A stretch of DNA of 64,000 bases from Paenibacillus oralis (GCF_003863965.1 NZ_RRCN01000001.1:2178526-2242525), one strand, 5' to 3'. Shown: positions 1 to 11,374, numbered from the stretch's first letter. A program made the numbers and translations. The notes: generated by a model from the letters alone, not told the origin.

Positions 1-522
1 GATTCTTTTGCGTTCACAAAAGGGATCAGCGTCTTGAAAATCAGATCGAGCGATATCATGGCGGAAAATTATCAAAGATTCGGGAATAAGCTTTTCCATT
101 ACAAAAACGATCCTAAACAACTGCAACCGCTCGATGATTGCAGCAAAGAGTTTGAGTTAATCACAAAAATGAAGCAGTTGATGAAGGAAAATGAGGCACC
201 GCCAGAGCTTTATGCCTACTACGGCTTGGATCGGATTCAGACTATAGAAGATGTAATAAACGAGCACAAGCATCAAGAAGCGCAGGATCAATTATCGGTA
301 AGCGGGCTGACCTTTATGAACCGAAGTTCCAAAGAAGGGTATTTGGTCCTGGAAAAAAGGCTGAAAGACCCCTTACAGCAAGAGGCTTTGAAAAACGATT
401 TTACCGGCCGAAGCCAACCGGTATCTGCTGACGATTTGCAGAAGTGGGTAAGCGATCATATTGCAAAGGATAAACAAGCGTTTATTTATTACCAATTAAA
501 CTTAGCCATGAGGATAGATTAA
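1..522 (+). CDS. Hypothetical protein, 5' end probably outside the window
   Basis: The frame is open from the first base of the window to the TAA at 520-522, so the gene may begin upstream. An internal TTG at 34 has a weak AAAAGGG before it and would give 162 residues. The visible protein is hydrophilic, charged and probably helical, with no signal peptide or membrane segment. I do not recognise the family. It ends 21 bases before a PTS EIIA gene with its own ribosome site, so the two are probably co-transcribed and the product may have a role in sugar uptake; that is inference from position only. Confidence 0.6.
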   Translation, partial: DSFAFTKGISVLKIRSSDIMAENYQRFGNKLFHYKNDPKQLQPLDDCSKEFELITKMKQLMKENEAPPELYAYYGLDRIQTIEDVINEHKHQEAQDQLSVSGLTFMNRSSKEGYLVLEKRLKDPLQQEALKNDFTGRSQPVSADDLQKWVSDHIAKDKQAFIYYQLNLAMRID

Positions 523-543
523 ATCGAACAGGAGAAAAATGTT

Positions 544-1041
544 ATGTTGTCTTGGATGCAAAAGAGCAGAAAGAAAACCGCGGATTTGGTTGTCATGGCT
601 CCTTTGAGCGGACGTGCGGTGCCGCTGGATAGAGTCCCGGATGAGGCGTTTTCGCAGCGTATGATGGGTGAGGGAATAGCGATCGAGCCGACGGAAGGAA
701 AGGTCTTCTCGCCTTTTGACGGAGTAATCGCCCACCTTATCAACTCCAAGCACGCCATTGTTCTTGAACACGATTCGGGCGCGCAAATTCTGATCCATGT
801 CGGGATGGATACCGTTTCGCTGAAGGGAGAAGGCTTTACTCCCCGAGTGGAAACAGGAGAGCGGGTAAAAACCGGCCAAGTTCTCTTGGAATTTGATATC
901 GAACGCATAAAGGCGGCGGGACTTCCGATTATTACACCTGTCATCGTCCCCGTTGGCATCGATGCCGTTCTGGAGGTTGAAACGCATGAAGGGCCAATTT
1001 CTGCCGGCCAAGATCCTGTTCTTACCGTTAAACTTGCTTGA
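544..1041 (+). CDS. PTS sugar transporter EIIA component, glucose family
   Basis: A cytoplasmic phosphocarrier of the sugar phosphotransferase system: it takes phosphate from HPr and passes it to an EIIB domain. The 165-residue protein has the glucose-family EIIA fold signature: APLSGRAVPL near the N-terminus, then VFSPFDGVI, and the active-site His85 in ILIHVGMDTV. AGGAGA lies 8 bases before the ATG. It stands alone with no EIIB or EIIC beside it, so it must serve permeases elsewhere. The EIIBC protein encoded at 39237-40835 lacks an EIIA domain and is one possible partner (inference). B. subtilis YpqE is a comparable stand-alone EIIA. Confidence 0.92.
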   Translation: MLSWMQKSRKKTADLVVMAPLSGRAVPLDRVPDEAFSQRMMGEGIAIEPTEGKVFSPFDGVIAHLINSKHAIVLEHDSGAQILIHVGMDTVSLKGEGFTPRVETGERVKTGQVLLEFDIERIKAAGLPIITPVIVPVGIDAVLEVETHEGPISAGQDPVLTVKLA

Positions 1042-1124
1042 GCGTTTAGCCCATTAATAAACACGAGAAGTCAAGTCTCCGGGAACTTCCATAAATTTAG
1101 CAAAGCGAATATAGAGGGAAAATG

Positions 1125-1165
1125 GCCTCCTGATCTGTCATGAACGTATGCAGAAAGGAGGCTTT
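1125..1165 (+). terminator. Probable intrinsic terminator after the EIIA gene
   Basis: GCCTCCT (1125-1131) pairs with AGGAGGC (1156-1162), with TCTG/CAGA extending the stem inside and TTT following. The U tract is short, so confidence is moderate. Confidence 0.5.
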
Positions 1166-1280
1166 CGCACACCTAAATGATTGAAAATACTAAAAAAGTT
1201 TAAAAATTTTTAAGTTTACTTTTTCGGGGATGAATCTGCAGGATAAGAGAGGATATGAGAGCATATCACAACATATTGAA

Positions 1281-1329
1281 GTTCGGTTTATACAGTATTT
1301 TCTGTACGTTCACAACGAACGCTTTTTTT
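1281..1329 (+). terminator. Possible terminator or attenuator upstream of opuAC
   Basis: A nested hairpin (GTTCG/CGAAC outside, TACAG/CTGTA inside) is followed by GC and seven T. It lies about 140 bases before the opuAC start, so it either ends a short upstream transcript or belongs to a leader. The rest of the 428-base gap from 1042 to 1469 shows no gene. Confidence 0.35.
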
Positions 1330-1469
1330 ATTTGAGATCGATTTCATTATTTGTTATCATGACGGTGTTGTTGAATTGACAAAGCGACCGTCGCATTTCG
1401 TCAAATGTTGTCTACACTTCTGCAGAATGTAACGCCGGCATCTAAACGACTGTTACAAAGGAGAAAAAC

Positions 1470-2369
1470 ATGATGAACAAAACCAAAAAATGGATGGTGT
1501 TGACAAGTTTGGCTGCAGTACTCGCGTTAGGAGCGTGTTCCTCCAATGCGGCCACGGGCGAGAACAAAGTGCCTGTCGGAGAGCAGGTTGATTATAAAAT
1601 AACAGGAACGGATCCAGGTTCGGGCCTGATGAGATTGACGGCCCAGGCCATGGAAGATTATGATTTGTCCGATTGGACCTTGACGGAAAGCTCAGCGGCG
1701 GGCATGACAGCCCAGCTCGATACAGCTTACAAAAATAAAGAACCGATTGTCATTGTTGCCTGGTCTCCGCACTGGATGTTTAATACCTATGATTTGAAAT
1801 ACTTGGATGATCCGAAGCTGACTTATGGAGAACCTGAAGAGATTCACACCATAGCACGTCTCGGACTGCAGGAGGATCACCCGGTAGCCTATGAATTTCT
1901 GGACCGTTTTAACTGGACGTCCGATGATATGGGTGAAGTGATGATAGATATTCAGAATGGGATGGAGCCGGGAGCGGCAGCAGCAAAATGGGTTGATGAA
2001 CACGAAGCTAAAGTCCAAGCGTGGATTGACGGATTGGAACCCGTAGATGGAGATCCCTTTACCCTCAGTTATGTAGCGTGGGATTCTGAGCTTGCAAGTA
2101 CAAACGTAGTTCGCTACGTGCTTGATGAGAAGCTGGGGTACACGGCAGAAGCTTTGCAGGTTGAAATCGGACCGATGTGGATCGGCGTTGCCAACGGTGA
2201 CGTGGACGCAATTGTAGCGGCTTGGCTGCCGGTGACCCATGCGGATTATTGGGAGAAATACGGCGACCGGCTCGATGATCTTGGTGCAAATATGGTTCAT
2301 GTAAAATCCGGTTTGGCCGTACCTGCTTATATGGAAGATGTGAATTCGATCGAAGATTTGCAGTCTTAA
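1470..2369 (+). CDS. opuAC: Glycine betaine ABC transporter substrate-binding lipoprotein
   Basis: Binds glycine betaine outside the membrane and delivers it to an OpuA-type ABC importer for osmoprotection. The 299-residue protein starts with a signal peptide and lipobox LGAC (lipid-anchored Cys at residue 23). The mature part tracks B. subtilis OpuAC closely: the DPGSG motif, the LKYLDDPK stretch and the terminal VNSIEDL. Three tryptophans that would form the betaine aromatic cage are present at W98 (AWSPHW), W204 (VAWDSE) and W252 (AAWLP). AAAGGAG precedes the tandem ATG ATG. In B. subtilis the gene follows opuAA and opuAB; here no ATPase or permease is adjacent and a terminator follows directly, so this is an orphan receptor. 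Confidence 0.93.
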   Translation: MMNKTKKWMVLTSLAAVLALGACSSNAATGENKVPVGEQVDYKITGTDPGSGLMRLTAQAMEDYDLSDWTLTESSAAGMTAQLDTAYKNKEPIVIVAWSPHWMFNTYDLKYLDDPKLTYGEPEEIHTIARLGLQEDHPVAYEFLDRFNWTSDDMGEVMIDIQNGMEPGAAAAKWVDEHEAKVQAWIDGLEPVDGDPFTLSYVAWDSELASTNVVRYVLDEKLGYTAEALQVEIGPMWIGVANGDVDAIVAAWLPVTHADYWEKYGDRLDDLGANMVHVKSGLAVPAYMEDVNSIEDLQS

Positions 2370-2386
2370 AAAAATATCCAATATGG

Positions 2387-2429
2387 AAGGTATCCCTGAA
2401 GGTTCATGGTTCAGGGGTGCCTTTTTTTT
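2387..2429 (+). terminator. Intrinsic terminator after opuAC
   Basis: GGTATCCCTGAA and TTCAGGGGTGCC form a 12-pair stem with a 9-base loop, followed by eight T. A textbook rho-independent terminator. Confidence 0.9.
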
Positions 2430-2612
2430 GTTAACGCCTGCTGGATTTTCCCGTCCTATTACCTATTCTTTTAGGTTATCGGCAATAAATGACTTACTTC
2501 GACATGAAGTTAAGTTTATTATGTATACATATCTAGTTTTTGCCATCAATATAAAAATTATGGATGAAATGAGGTGATACGCATCCTAAATCGATGTCAT
2601 TCTATTCAGGTT

Positions 2613-2626
2613 TGAAAGCGCTTAAT
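2613..2626 (+). promoter_or_regulatory. CcpA-binding cre site
   Basis: TGAAAGCGCTTAAT matches the catabolite-response element consensus TGWAARCGYTWNCW at all but one position. It lies 24 bases before the GH43 start at 2650, where bound CcpA would block transcription, so glucose probably represses this gene. Confidence 0.75.
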
Positions 2627-2649
2627 ATATCATGAAGGGAGAATATCTT

Positions 2650-4758
2650 ATGATGCATTTGATTCGAAATGTGTGGGGCAAGCTGGGCACTCTGACTATC
2701 ATATTTGTGCTTCTTGCAGCCAGTATAAGCAGCGGAAGTGCATTTGCTGCAGCCAGTTCATCGACCACCTCAAACACAACGAGGGTATCTGTGCACGATC
2801 CATCCATTTACTACGATTCTTCAACGAACAAATATTACGTTTTCGGTTCCCATTTGGCTCAGGCCGGCAGTACGGATCTGAGAAACTGGTCTAATGTCGG
2901 AACCCAGGGTTATACCAATCGGAGTCTGTATGCACCATCAACCTTTGAGGGGTATTATTATATCAAAAATAAAAATAGCGGCTTGTATCTTGATGTAGCT
3001 GATGGGGCGGCGGCCGACGGAACGAATATTCGGCAATGGTCCTACAACGGTTCCGATGCGCAGAAGTTCAGAATCATGCATCACAGCAATGGAGATTATT
3101 ACATTCTGACGGCCAACTCTTCCTATAAGAGCAGCATTGACGTCAACAGCGGATCGGCCGCCGATGGCACCAACATTGAGCAATGGGCATACTGGGGCGG
3201 CGCCATGCAATTGTTCCGAATTCAGCAGAATGAAGATGGAACGGTTGCTTTCCTGACCAAAGCATCGGGGTATACTTCTGCGCTGGATGTCGCTGACGGG
3301 AGCACATCTGCGGGCGCCAACGTCCAGCAGTGGAATTACTGGGGCGGAGACATGCAAAAATGGAAACTGATCAAAGCGGGCGGCACGGGGAACGCATCCA
3401 GAAGCTCGGGCGCGCCACTGCTCTCTGCGCTCGCGCCATCTTTTGCATGGGCGGGTTATAATGATCAGGATAGCTCGGGCGGTCACGCGGTATGGGCGCC
3501 GGATGTGATTTATAACCCATCCTATGTATGGGCGGACGGTTCCAAGGGCGCTTATATGTTGTATTACAGTACATCATCGACCTACATTCGTTCCGCCATT
3601 GGATTTGGCGTGTCCAAGTCCATAACAGGTCCGTACGAATATGTAGATACTATTGTTTATTCCGGATTTACCCGTGCCAGCAACCCCATTACCACCACGT
3701 CGCCGCTCGGGACCAAAACCGTGAATACGTGGTATCAAAATACCAACATCCCGGATCTGATCGACAACGGTACCCTATCGGGAGTCCGAAGCGGCTGGTT
3801 CTCAAGCAGCGGCGGCTATAACAACTCGCTGTTCCCGAACGCCATCGACCCTTCCCTGATTTACGATGCTTCAGGCAGACTATGGATGAGTTACGGGTCC
3901 TGGTCCGGCGGCATTTATATGCTTCAGCTTAATCCCGAGACGGGTAAGCCCTATTATCCCGGGGCGGACAGCGGCAATACGGATCGTTATTTCGGCAAAC
4001 GCATTGCGGGCGGTTACGGAAAATCGGGGGAGGCCCCTTATATTGTCTATGACAAAGCCGCAGGTTATTACTACCTGTATGTAACGTATGGGGGATTGGC
4101 AAATATGGGCGGCTATCACATCCGGTTATACCGGTCCACCGCGATTGACGGACCGTACACGGATGCCGCCGGCAACCAAGCCGTGTATCCTTCCGCTTCA
4201 ATCAATCAAGGCAATCACGGTATTAAACTGTTCGGAAATTATCAGCTCTCGGGAATCCCGCTAGGTTACAAATCGGGAGGGCATAATTCGGCACTGATTG
4301 ATACGGACGGATTGCGGTACCTGATTTACCATACCCGCTTCAATAACGGAACCGAAGGGCATGAGGTTCGGGCGCATCAACAATTCATGAATGCGGATAA
4401 GTGGCCTGTCACAGCGGTATACGAATTCCTGGGAAGCAGCATTTCTTCTACGGGATACAGCATGAATGATATGACGGGGACCTATCAATTCGTCAAAATG
4501 GGGCTTGACGCTTCGACATCCGGTGTGGGCATGCTGCCTACCCAAAGCGTAACTTTGAACGCAAACGGCACCATAACAGGCAATGTGACGGGCACTTGGT
4601 CTTACACTTCCGGGACTTATTACTGCTCCATGGTCATTAATGGAGTGACCTATAAAGGCGTGTTCTTCAAGCAAAGAAATGAGCTCTCCAGCCACAATGA
4701 AGTGATGACCTTCTCGTTGATCGGAAGCAATAACGAGTCGATCTGGGGCTCAAAATAG
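2650..4758 (+). CDS. Secreted GH43 arabinanase-like hydrolase with inserted ricin-type lectin domain
   Basis: Predicted to cut arabinan outside the cell. The 702-residue protein has a signal peptide (cleavage near AFA, residue 33), then a five-bladed GH43 propeller: general base Asp50 in VHDPSIY, modulator Asp in NAIDPSL (about 400) and general acid Glu in SGEAPYI (about 460). The catalytic part resembles B. subtilis AbnB. The last ~90 residues look like the GH43 C-terminal beta domain. Residues ~94-245 are an inserted ricin B lectin (CBM13) module with three repeats carrying GLYLDVADG, SIDVNSG and ALDVADG and QxW-type ends (IRQW, IEQW, VQQW). The start is ATG 2650, 9 bases after AAGGGA; an ATG at 2632 overlaps that ribosome site. 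Substrate is inferred from the family. Confidence 0.88.
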   Translation: MMHLIRNVWGKLGTLTIIFVLLAASISSGSAFAAASSSTTSNTTRVSVHDPSIYYDSSTNKYYVFGSHLAQAGSTDLRNWSNVGTQGYTNRSLYAPSTFEGYYYIKNKNSGLYLDVADGAAADGTNIRQWSYNGSDAQKFRIMHHSNGDYYILTANSSYKSSIDVNSGSAADGTNIEQWAYWGGAMQLFRIQQNEDGTVAFLTKASGYTSALDVADGSTSAGANVQQWNYWGGDMQKWKLIKAGGTGNASRSSGAPLLSALAPSFAWAGYNDQDSSGGHAVWAPDVIYNPSYVWADGSKGAYMLYYSTSSTYIRSAIGFGVSKSITGPYEYVDTIVYSGFTRASNPITTTSPLGTKTVNTWYQNTNIPDLIDNGTLSGVRSGWFSSSGGYNNSLFPNAIDPSLIYDASGRLWMSYGSWSGGIYMLQLNPETGKPYYPGADSGNTDRYFGKRIAGGYGKSGEAPYIVYDKAAGYYYLYVTYGGLANMGGYHIRLYRSTAIDGPYTDAAGNQAVYPSASINQGNHGIKLFGNYQLSGIPLGYKSGGHNSALIDTDGLRYLIYHTRFNNGTEGHEVRAHQQFMNADKWPVTAVYEFLGSSISSTGYSMNDMTGTYQFVKMGLDASTSGVGMLPTQSVTLNANGTITGNVTGTWSYTSGTYYCSMVINGVTYKGVFFKQRNELSSHNEVMTFSLIGSNNESIWGSK

Positions 4759-4790
4759 AAAAACCGTGAGGTTATTATAAGACATCCATG

Positions 4791-4819
4791 TTGACGCTTT
4801 CAAAATCTTGATATATAAT
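4791..4819 (+). promoter_or_regulatory. Sigma-A promoter of the beta-glucoside operon
   Basis: TTGACG (4791-4796), a 17-base spacer and TATAAT (4814-4819). Transcription would start near 4826, giving a leader of about 145 bases that contains the RAT and terminator below. Confidence 0.85.
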
Positions 4820-4843
4820 TTCAATTAATCGAATACACCCATT

Positions 4844-4873
4844 AGACATGTGACTGGTAAAGCAGGCAGGATC
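4844..4873 (+). promoter_or_regulatory. RAT antiterminator element for a LicT/SacY-family protein
   Basis: The segment contains the two conserved RAT halves, TGTGACTG and GCAGGCAGGATC, matching the BglG-family consensus (TTACTG ... GCAGGCAAAACC) in spacing and most bases. Its 3' end overlaps the 5' arm of the terminator at 4869, so the two structures exclude each other. The LicT-family protein encoded at 8351-9199 is the obvious ligand. Confidence 0.82.
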
Positions 4874-4915
4874 TAAAATGACAAATCTTTTATTTGTCGT
4901 TTTAGGTCCTTTTTT
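4869..4915 (+). terminator. Conditional leader terminator of the bgl operon
   Basis: An 18-base arm (4869-4886) pairs with 4892-4909 around a 5-base loop, followed by six T. It ends transcription before bglP unless the RAT hairpin forms. Confidence 0.9.
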
Positions 4916-4971
4916 ATTTGTATAAAAGCCGGCTTACTTTCGCAAATTTACAAAAGGAAGGGGCATTGGAC

Positions 4972-8317
<3,346 letters not shown>

Positions 8318-8350
8318 TTCCCTATCTTTCGATAAGGAAGGTGGCCCGTG

Positions 8351-9199
8351 ATGATCAAAATCAAAAAAGTGTTGAATTCCAGCGTAGTTTTGGTGGAGGA
8401 TGAGCAGAACAAGGAGTACATTATGTTTGGCAAAGGCATCGGCTACGGCCAAAAAGCGGGTAATACCGTCGAGGAGCACCAAGCCGACCAAATCTTCATG
8501 CCCATCGAAAATGTCAAAGTCAAAGAGTATCTTGGCGTATTGGACGCTATTCCTCCGGTATACGTGGAACTGACCGGGCAGATTGTGGCTTACGCGGAAA
8601 AGAAGCTGCAAACCAAGCTCAACACGGGGATCTATTTTACCCTTATGGACCATTTGCATTTTGCGGTGGAAAGGTTGTCTAAAAATATCGCGATTGCCAA
8701 CAAAGTGTTTTGGGAGATTAAAAATTACTATGCCGAGGAATTTGAGATCGGGCTATTCTCCTTGGAGCTGATCAAAGAAAAGCTGCAGATCGACATGCCC
8801 AAGGAGGAAGCGGCCAACATCGCTTTTCATTTGATCAATGCCCAAAGCGGGGAGAAGGAATCCAAAGACGGCATGAAGATGGCCAAAATGATCGGCAGCA
8901 TCGTCAACCTGGTGAGATATTCGATGAATATTGATATGGATACGGAAAACGTTCATTATACCCGTTTTGTAACCCATGTGAAGTTTTTTGTGGAGCGGTT
9001 TTATACGGATAAGATGCTGGAGAATACGGACAACATCCTGTTTGAGCAAATCGCCAGCCTGTATCCGCAGGCGATGGACGGGGCTTTTAAGATCAAGGAG
9101 TATATTCACCAGGTATACGGAAAAAACATTCCAAACGAGGAGCTCACCTATCTGGCCGTGCATATTCACAGGCTGATCTCCTATAACCAGTTGGCTTAG
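8351..9199 (+). CDS. licT: PRD-containing transcription antiterminator, BglG/LicT family
   Basis: An RNA-binding regulator that prevents termination at the leader terminator near 4869 when beta-glucosides are transported. The 282-residue protein has the N-terminal CAT RNA-binding domain (IKKVLNSSVVLVED ... FGKGIGYG), then two PTS regulation domains with their conserved His residues (for example DHLHFAVER and VHIHRL). In this family phosphorylation by the PTS on the two domains tunes activity. The start is ATG 8351 after GGAAGGTGG; GTG 8348 is equally placed. It is distal to bglP and bglH, whereas the antiterminator gene usually leads such operons, so it depends on its own action for full expression. 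Confidence 0.92.
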   Translation: MIKIKKVLNSSVVLVEDEQNKEYIMFGKGIGYGQKAGNTVEEHQADQIFMPIENVKVKEYLGVLDAIPPVYVELTGQIVAYAEKKLQTKLNTGIYFTLMDHLHFAVERLSKNIAIANKVFWEIKNYYAEEFEIGLFSLELIKEKLQIDMPKEEAANIAFHLINAQSGEKESKDGMKMAKMIGSIVNLVRYSMNIDMDTENVHYTRFVTHVKFFVERFYTDKMLENTDNILFEQIASLYPQAMDGAFKIKEYIHQVYGKNIPNEELTYLAVHIHRLISYNQLA

Positions 9200-9222
9200 A
9201 GTTAAACGGAGGATCTTTAACA

Positions 9223-9828
9223 TTGAAAGCGGGCAATATCATTATTTCGTTCATTGGCTGTTTTATTATGGGTTTAGGCGTCAACGTAGGATACGTTCCT
9301 GTTCATTTATTTAGCACAGGATTTCCGGGAATCGGGATTCTCACGCTATATACTTTAAATTGGAGTCCGGGGATCGTCGTGTTTGCTCTAAATATTCCTT
9401 TGCTATTGCTGGCTTGGAAACGGATTGGCCGCTTTTTCGTGATCCAGACCATGATTGTTGCGGGGGCTTTGTCCGTCTTCCTTGACCTGCTCGATCCCAT
9501 CCGAAATTGGGTCCACCCTCCGCTATGGTTAGGCATTGTGATTGGCGGGGCATGCTTGGGATTCGGGTCGGGAATCGTTTTTAGCCAAGGGCTGACTAGC
9601 GGAGGGGTTGGACTGTTAGGCCGGTTAATTCAGCTTCATTTTCCTCAACTAAAGATGGGCACGATTCATATTGCATTTGATTTTGTTGTGCTTATACTTG
9701 GAGCCATGATCATGGATATCAAAACGGCATTTTTCACATTCCTGGCATCTCTTATTATGGGACGGACGATGGACTTTACAAAATCAAAACTATTCGGAGC
9801 CATTGGGCGGGCTAACGGACTGAAATAA
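9223..9828 (+). CDS. Short YitT-family membrane protein without the DUF2179 domain
   Basis: A 201-residue membrane protein of about five hydrophobic segments. The pattern (GLGVNVGYVPVHLFSTGFPGIG near the start, then FGSGIVFSQGLTSGGVGLLGR) matches the YitT/YczE membrane part, with the Gly-rich repeats of that family. Full-length relatives of ~280 residues, such as the one encoded at 49659-50495, end in a cytoplasmic DUF2179 domain; this protein stops just after the membrane part. It starts at TTG 9223 behind GGAGGA, 23 bases after licT. Function unknown. Confidence 0.8.
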   Translation: MKAGNIIISFIGCFIMGLGVNVGYVPVHLFSTGFPGIGILTLYTLNWSPGIVVFALNIPLLLLAWKRIGRFFVIQTMIVAGALSVFLDLLDPIRNWVHPPLWLGIVIGGACLGFGSGIVFSQGLTSGGVGLLGRLIQLHFPQLKMGTIHIAFDFVVLILGAMIMDIKTAFFTFLASLIMGRTMDFTKSKLFGAIGRANGLK

Positions 9829-9904
9829 CCTTATTTCTTTGGCCGGCCGTCAAGCACCGATTTTTAGATTGAGCCCGAAAATAGCGGGTGAAAAGTTAGA
9901 ATCA

Positions 9905-9937
9905 AAGCCTGGTCCGTATGAGGACTGGGCTTTTTTT
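9905..9937 (+). terminator. Intrinsic terminator ending the bgl operon
   Basis: AGCCTGGTCC pairs with GGACTGGGCT around a 6-base loop, followed by seven T. Confidence 0.88.
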
Positions 9938-10023
9938 AATCTTATAGAATTAATAAAATTTCGGGCGTGGTAGAGGGCGATGTACAGGTAGAGAGGGGGA
10001 GAAGAGAAATCTGGGAATCTGGG

Positions 10024-10213
10024 GGCTAAGGGACACCAGAGACGTTATTTTGGGAAAAACGGAGGTTTGCAAAATGTAACGGACATAGATGCTCTTATTT
10101 ACCTCAAATCGGCCTGGATGAACGGGTTTAGAGCGAAATAGGGTCAGGTGTGTCCGTTAGCCTGGGAAATACCCGGGAAATGGGCGGATAAGGTCGCTGG
10201 TGTCCGTTAGAGC
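10024..10213 (+). repeat. Dispersed palindromic repeat, copy A
   Basis: About 190 bases that recur with most positions identical at 44226-44414. The ends are inverted repeats: CTAAGGGACACCAG at the left and CTGGTGTCCGTTAG at the right. A second inverted pair lies inside (TAACGGACATAGATG ... and ... GGTGTGTCCGTTAG). One half-site, roughly TAACGGACACC followed by GAC and TTATTT, therefore occurs four times in alternating orientation. It encodes no convincing protein. Bases 9940-10023 and 10214-10344 hold nothing I can name. Confidence 0.8.
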
Positions 10214-10368
10214 AACGTCCACTGGATGTAGACTACAGATTGGAAAGGGTCGAGGTACTTGGGCGGTACTGTTCATGAAAAAAGGGAAGGTTACTCAAAG
10301 AACAGAAGAGGGAATGGGGTTGAAAGTTTACGCCCCGCCTTTAAAGGACGCCGTCAGGCGTTTTCTTA

Positions 10369-10587
10369 TTGGATCAACTGGTGATTGGAATTACCAATGT
10401 ATTGATGTGTGTCGATACTAAGGAATTTAGAGAATTGGACGCCCGAATGAAAGAACATTTTGGTGATGGTGTTCTCACGGAACAAATTGGCGGAACGACG
10501 GAAGAACTGATTGAAATCGTGAATAAAAGTGTGCAGGAAGGGAAAAACCTCCTCCCTGAGCATTACTTTTATGGTAATTATCGGTAA
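10369..10587 (+). CDS. Small hypothetical protein
   Basis: A 72-residue acidic protein starting at TTG with no good ribosome site. The sequence (LVIGITNVLMCVDTKEFREL then IGGTTEELIEIVNKSVQEG) looks protein-like and not like a random frame, but I do not recognise it. The frame is open for eight more codons upstream, so it could be the tail of a decayed gene. A small hairpin (ACGCC/GGCGT with T-rich tail, 10348-10365) lies just before it. It is followed by another orphan small gene, and the pair may be one unit. Confidence 0.4.
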   Translation: MDQLVIGITNVLMCVDTKEFRELDARMKEHFGDGVLTEQIGGTTEELIEIVNKSVQEGKNLLPEHYFYGNYR

Positions 10588-10729
10588 TATAATCGCAATT
10601 TAGTGAAGAATCCAAGCAAGGACTAAGTGGTAAGGTTAGTGATAAATGTCACGGAAAACAGATGTTAAAATTTTAGACAATAAAGTGGGTAGCAATCGCT
10701 ATAAAACAACGTTGGAGGAGCATAAGATC

Positions 10730-10945
10730 ATGACAGTCCGTCGTGGACCCGTGGAGCAAGATTATATTATTGAACGTGTTCAAGCCCTTTTTCAATGCAG
10801 GGTTTTGTGGAGCGAAGGGCGCCCATGCCTGGAGTATGATAGCAAGGAAGAGTTGGACAAAATCTCTGAATACGTAAAAGCTAATTTTGAGAATGAACTT
10901 CTAGATGTGTTTTTTACAGCCGTTGAAAGCCTACCAATAGAGTAA
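10730..10945 (+). CDS. Small hypothetical protein
   Basis: A 71-residue acidic protein (VLWSEGRPCLEYDSKEELDK in the middle, FFTAVESLPIE at the end). I do not recognise it. ATG 10730 has an excellent GGAGGAG 9 bases upstream; an in-frame ATG at 10646 would add 28 residues but has a weak site. A terminator follows 20 bases after the stop, which supports a real gene. No signal peptide or membrane segment. Confidence 0.55.
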   Translation: MTVRRGPVEQDYIIERVQALFQCRVLWSEGRPCLEYDSKEELDKISEYVKANFENELLDVFFTAVESLPIE

Positions 10946-10965
10946 CAACTCGAACGAATGTTTGG

Positions 10966-10991
10966 AAAGCGACCTTAATCGGTCGCTTTTT
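10966..10991 (+). terminator. Intrinsic terminator
   Basis: AAAGCGACC pairs with GGTCGCTTT around a 6-base loop, with five T in all. It ends the two-gene unit of small hypothetical proteins. From 10992 to about 11290 I see no gene or clear signal, only AT-rich sequence. Confidence 0.75.
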
Positions 10992-11293
10992 GCTTGCTCG
11001 TATTCGAGGTGAACGAATACTCCTAAAACGCTCTAGCGTTGCCTCAAAGCCACCAGTATTCTAACGGTTGCCACAAGCGTTATTTGTTCCAAGAACGTTG
11101 ATTTCAAATTACAACCGTTAGATTTCCGGGTAGCTGTTACGGAAATCTTGAGCAACGTTTTTAGCCCATTTTATATCATTTTTATACAGAAATTGTGGAA
11201 ATTATATGAAAAAGAACTATTACATCTCAAAACTTAACAAAAAACGTCGATAAAATCTATATATAGATCATAGAGTAATAAATTGTAAAAAAA

Positions 11294-11374
11294 TGAAGCC
11301 GGGACGGACCGAAAGCGTTACCTTTTTTCGTATAAATAGGTAGCGGAAACCTATCGAAATATGTACGGCTTTCA
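11294..11374 (+). ncRNA. Possible structured RNA leader of unknown class
   Basis: TGAAGCCG (11294-11301) can pair with CGGCTTTCA (11366-11374), closing a domain that contains a strong hairpin at 11336-11354 (ATAGGT/ACCTAT with loop AGCGGAA). AT-rich sequence precedes it and GGTGGTGA follows. The layout resembles a riboswitch-like leader, but I could not match the core of any known class. It lies about 200 bases upstream of the GH44-GH26 gene, and directly before the CBM3 relic. Confidence 0.3.

Noticed and set aside
2383..2577. 64-residue plus-strand frame after opuAC
   Set aside because: It translates through the opuAC terminator and has no ribosome site.
10200..10421. 73-residue plus-strand frame
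   Set aside because: It begins inside the palindromic repeat, has no ribosome site and crosses into non-coding sequence.
11294..11374. Cyclic-di-GMP-I riboswitch, suggested by GGTAGCGG near a hairpin
   Set aside because: The conserved core (GGCAAACC, GNRA loop and GACGCAAAGCC) is absent, so only an unassigned structured leader is reported.
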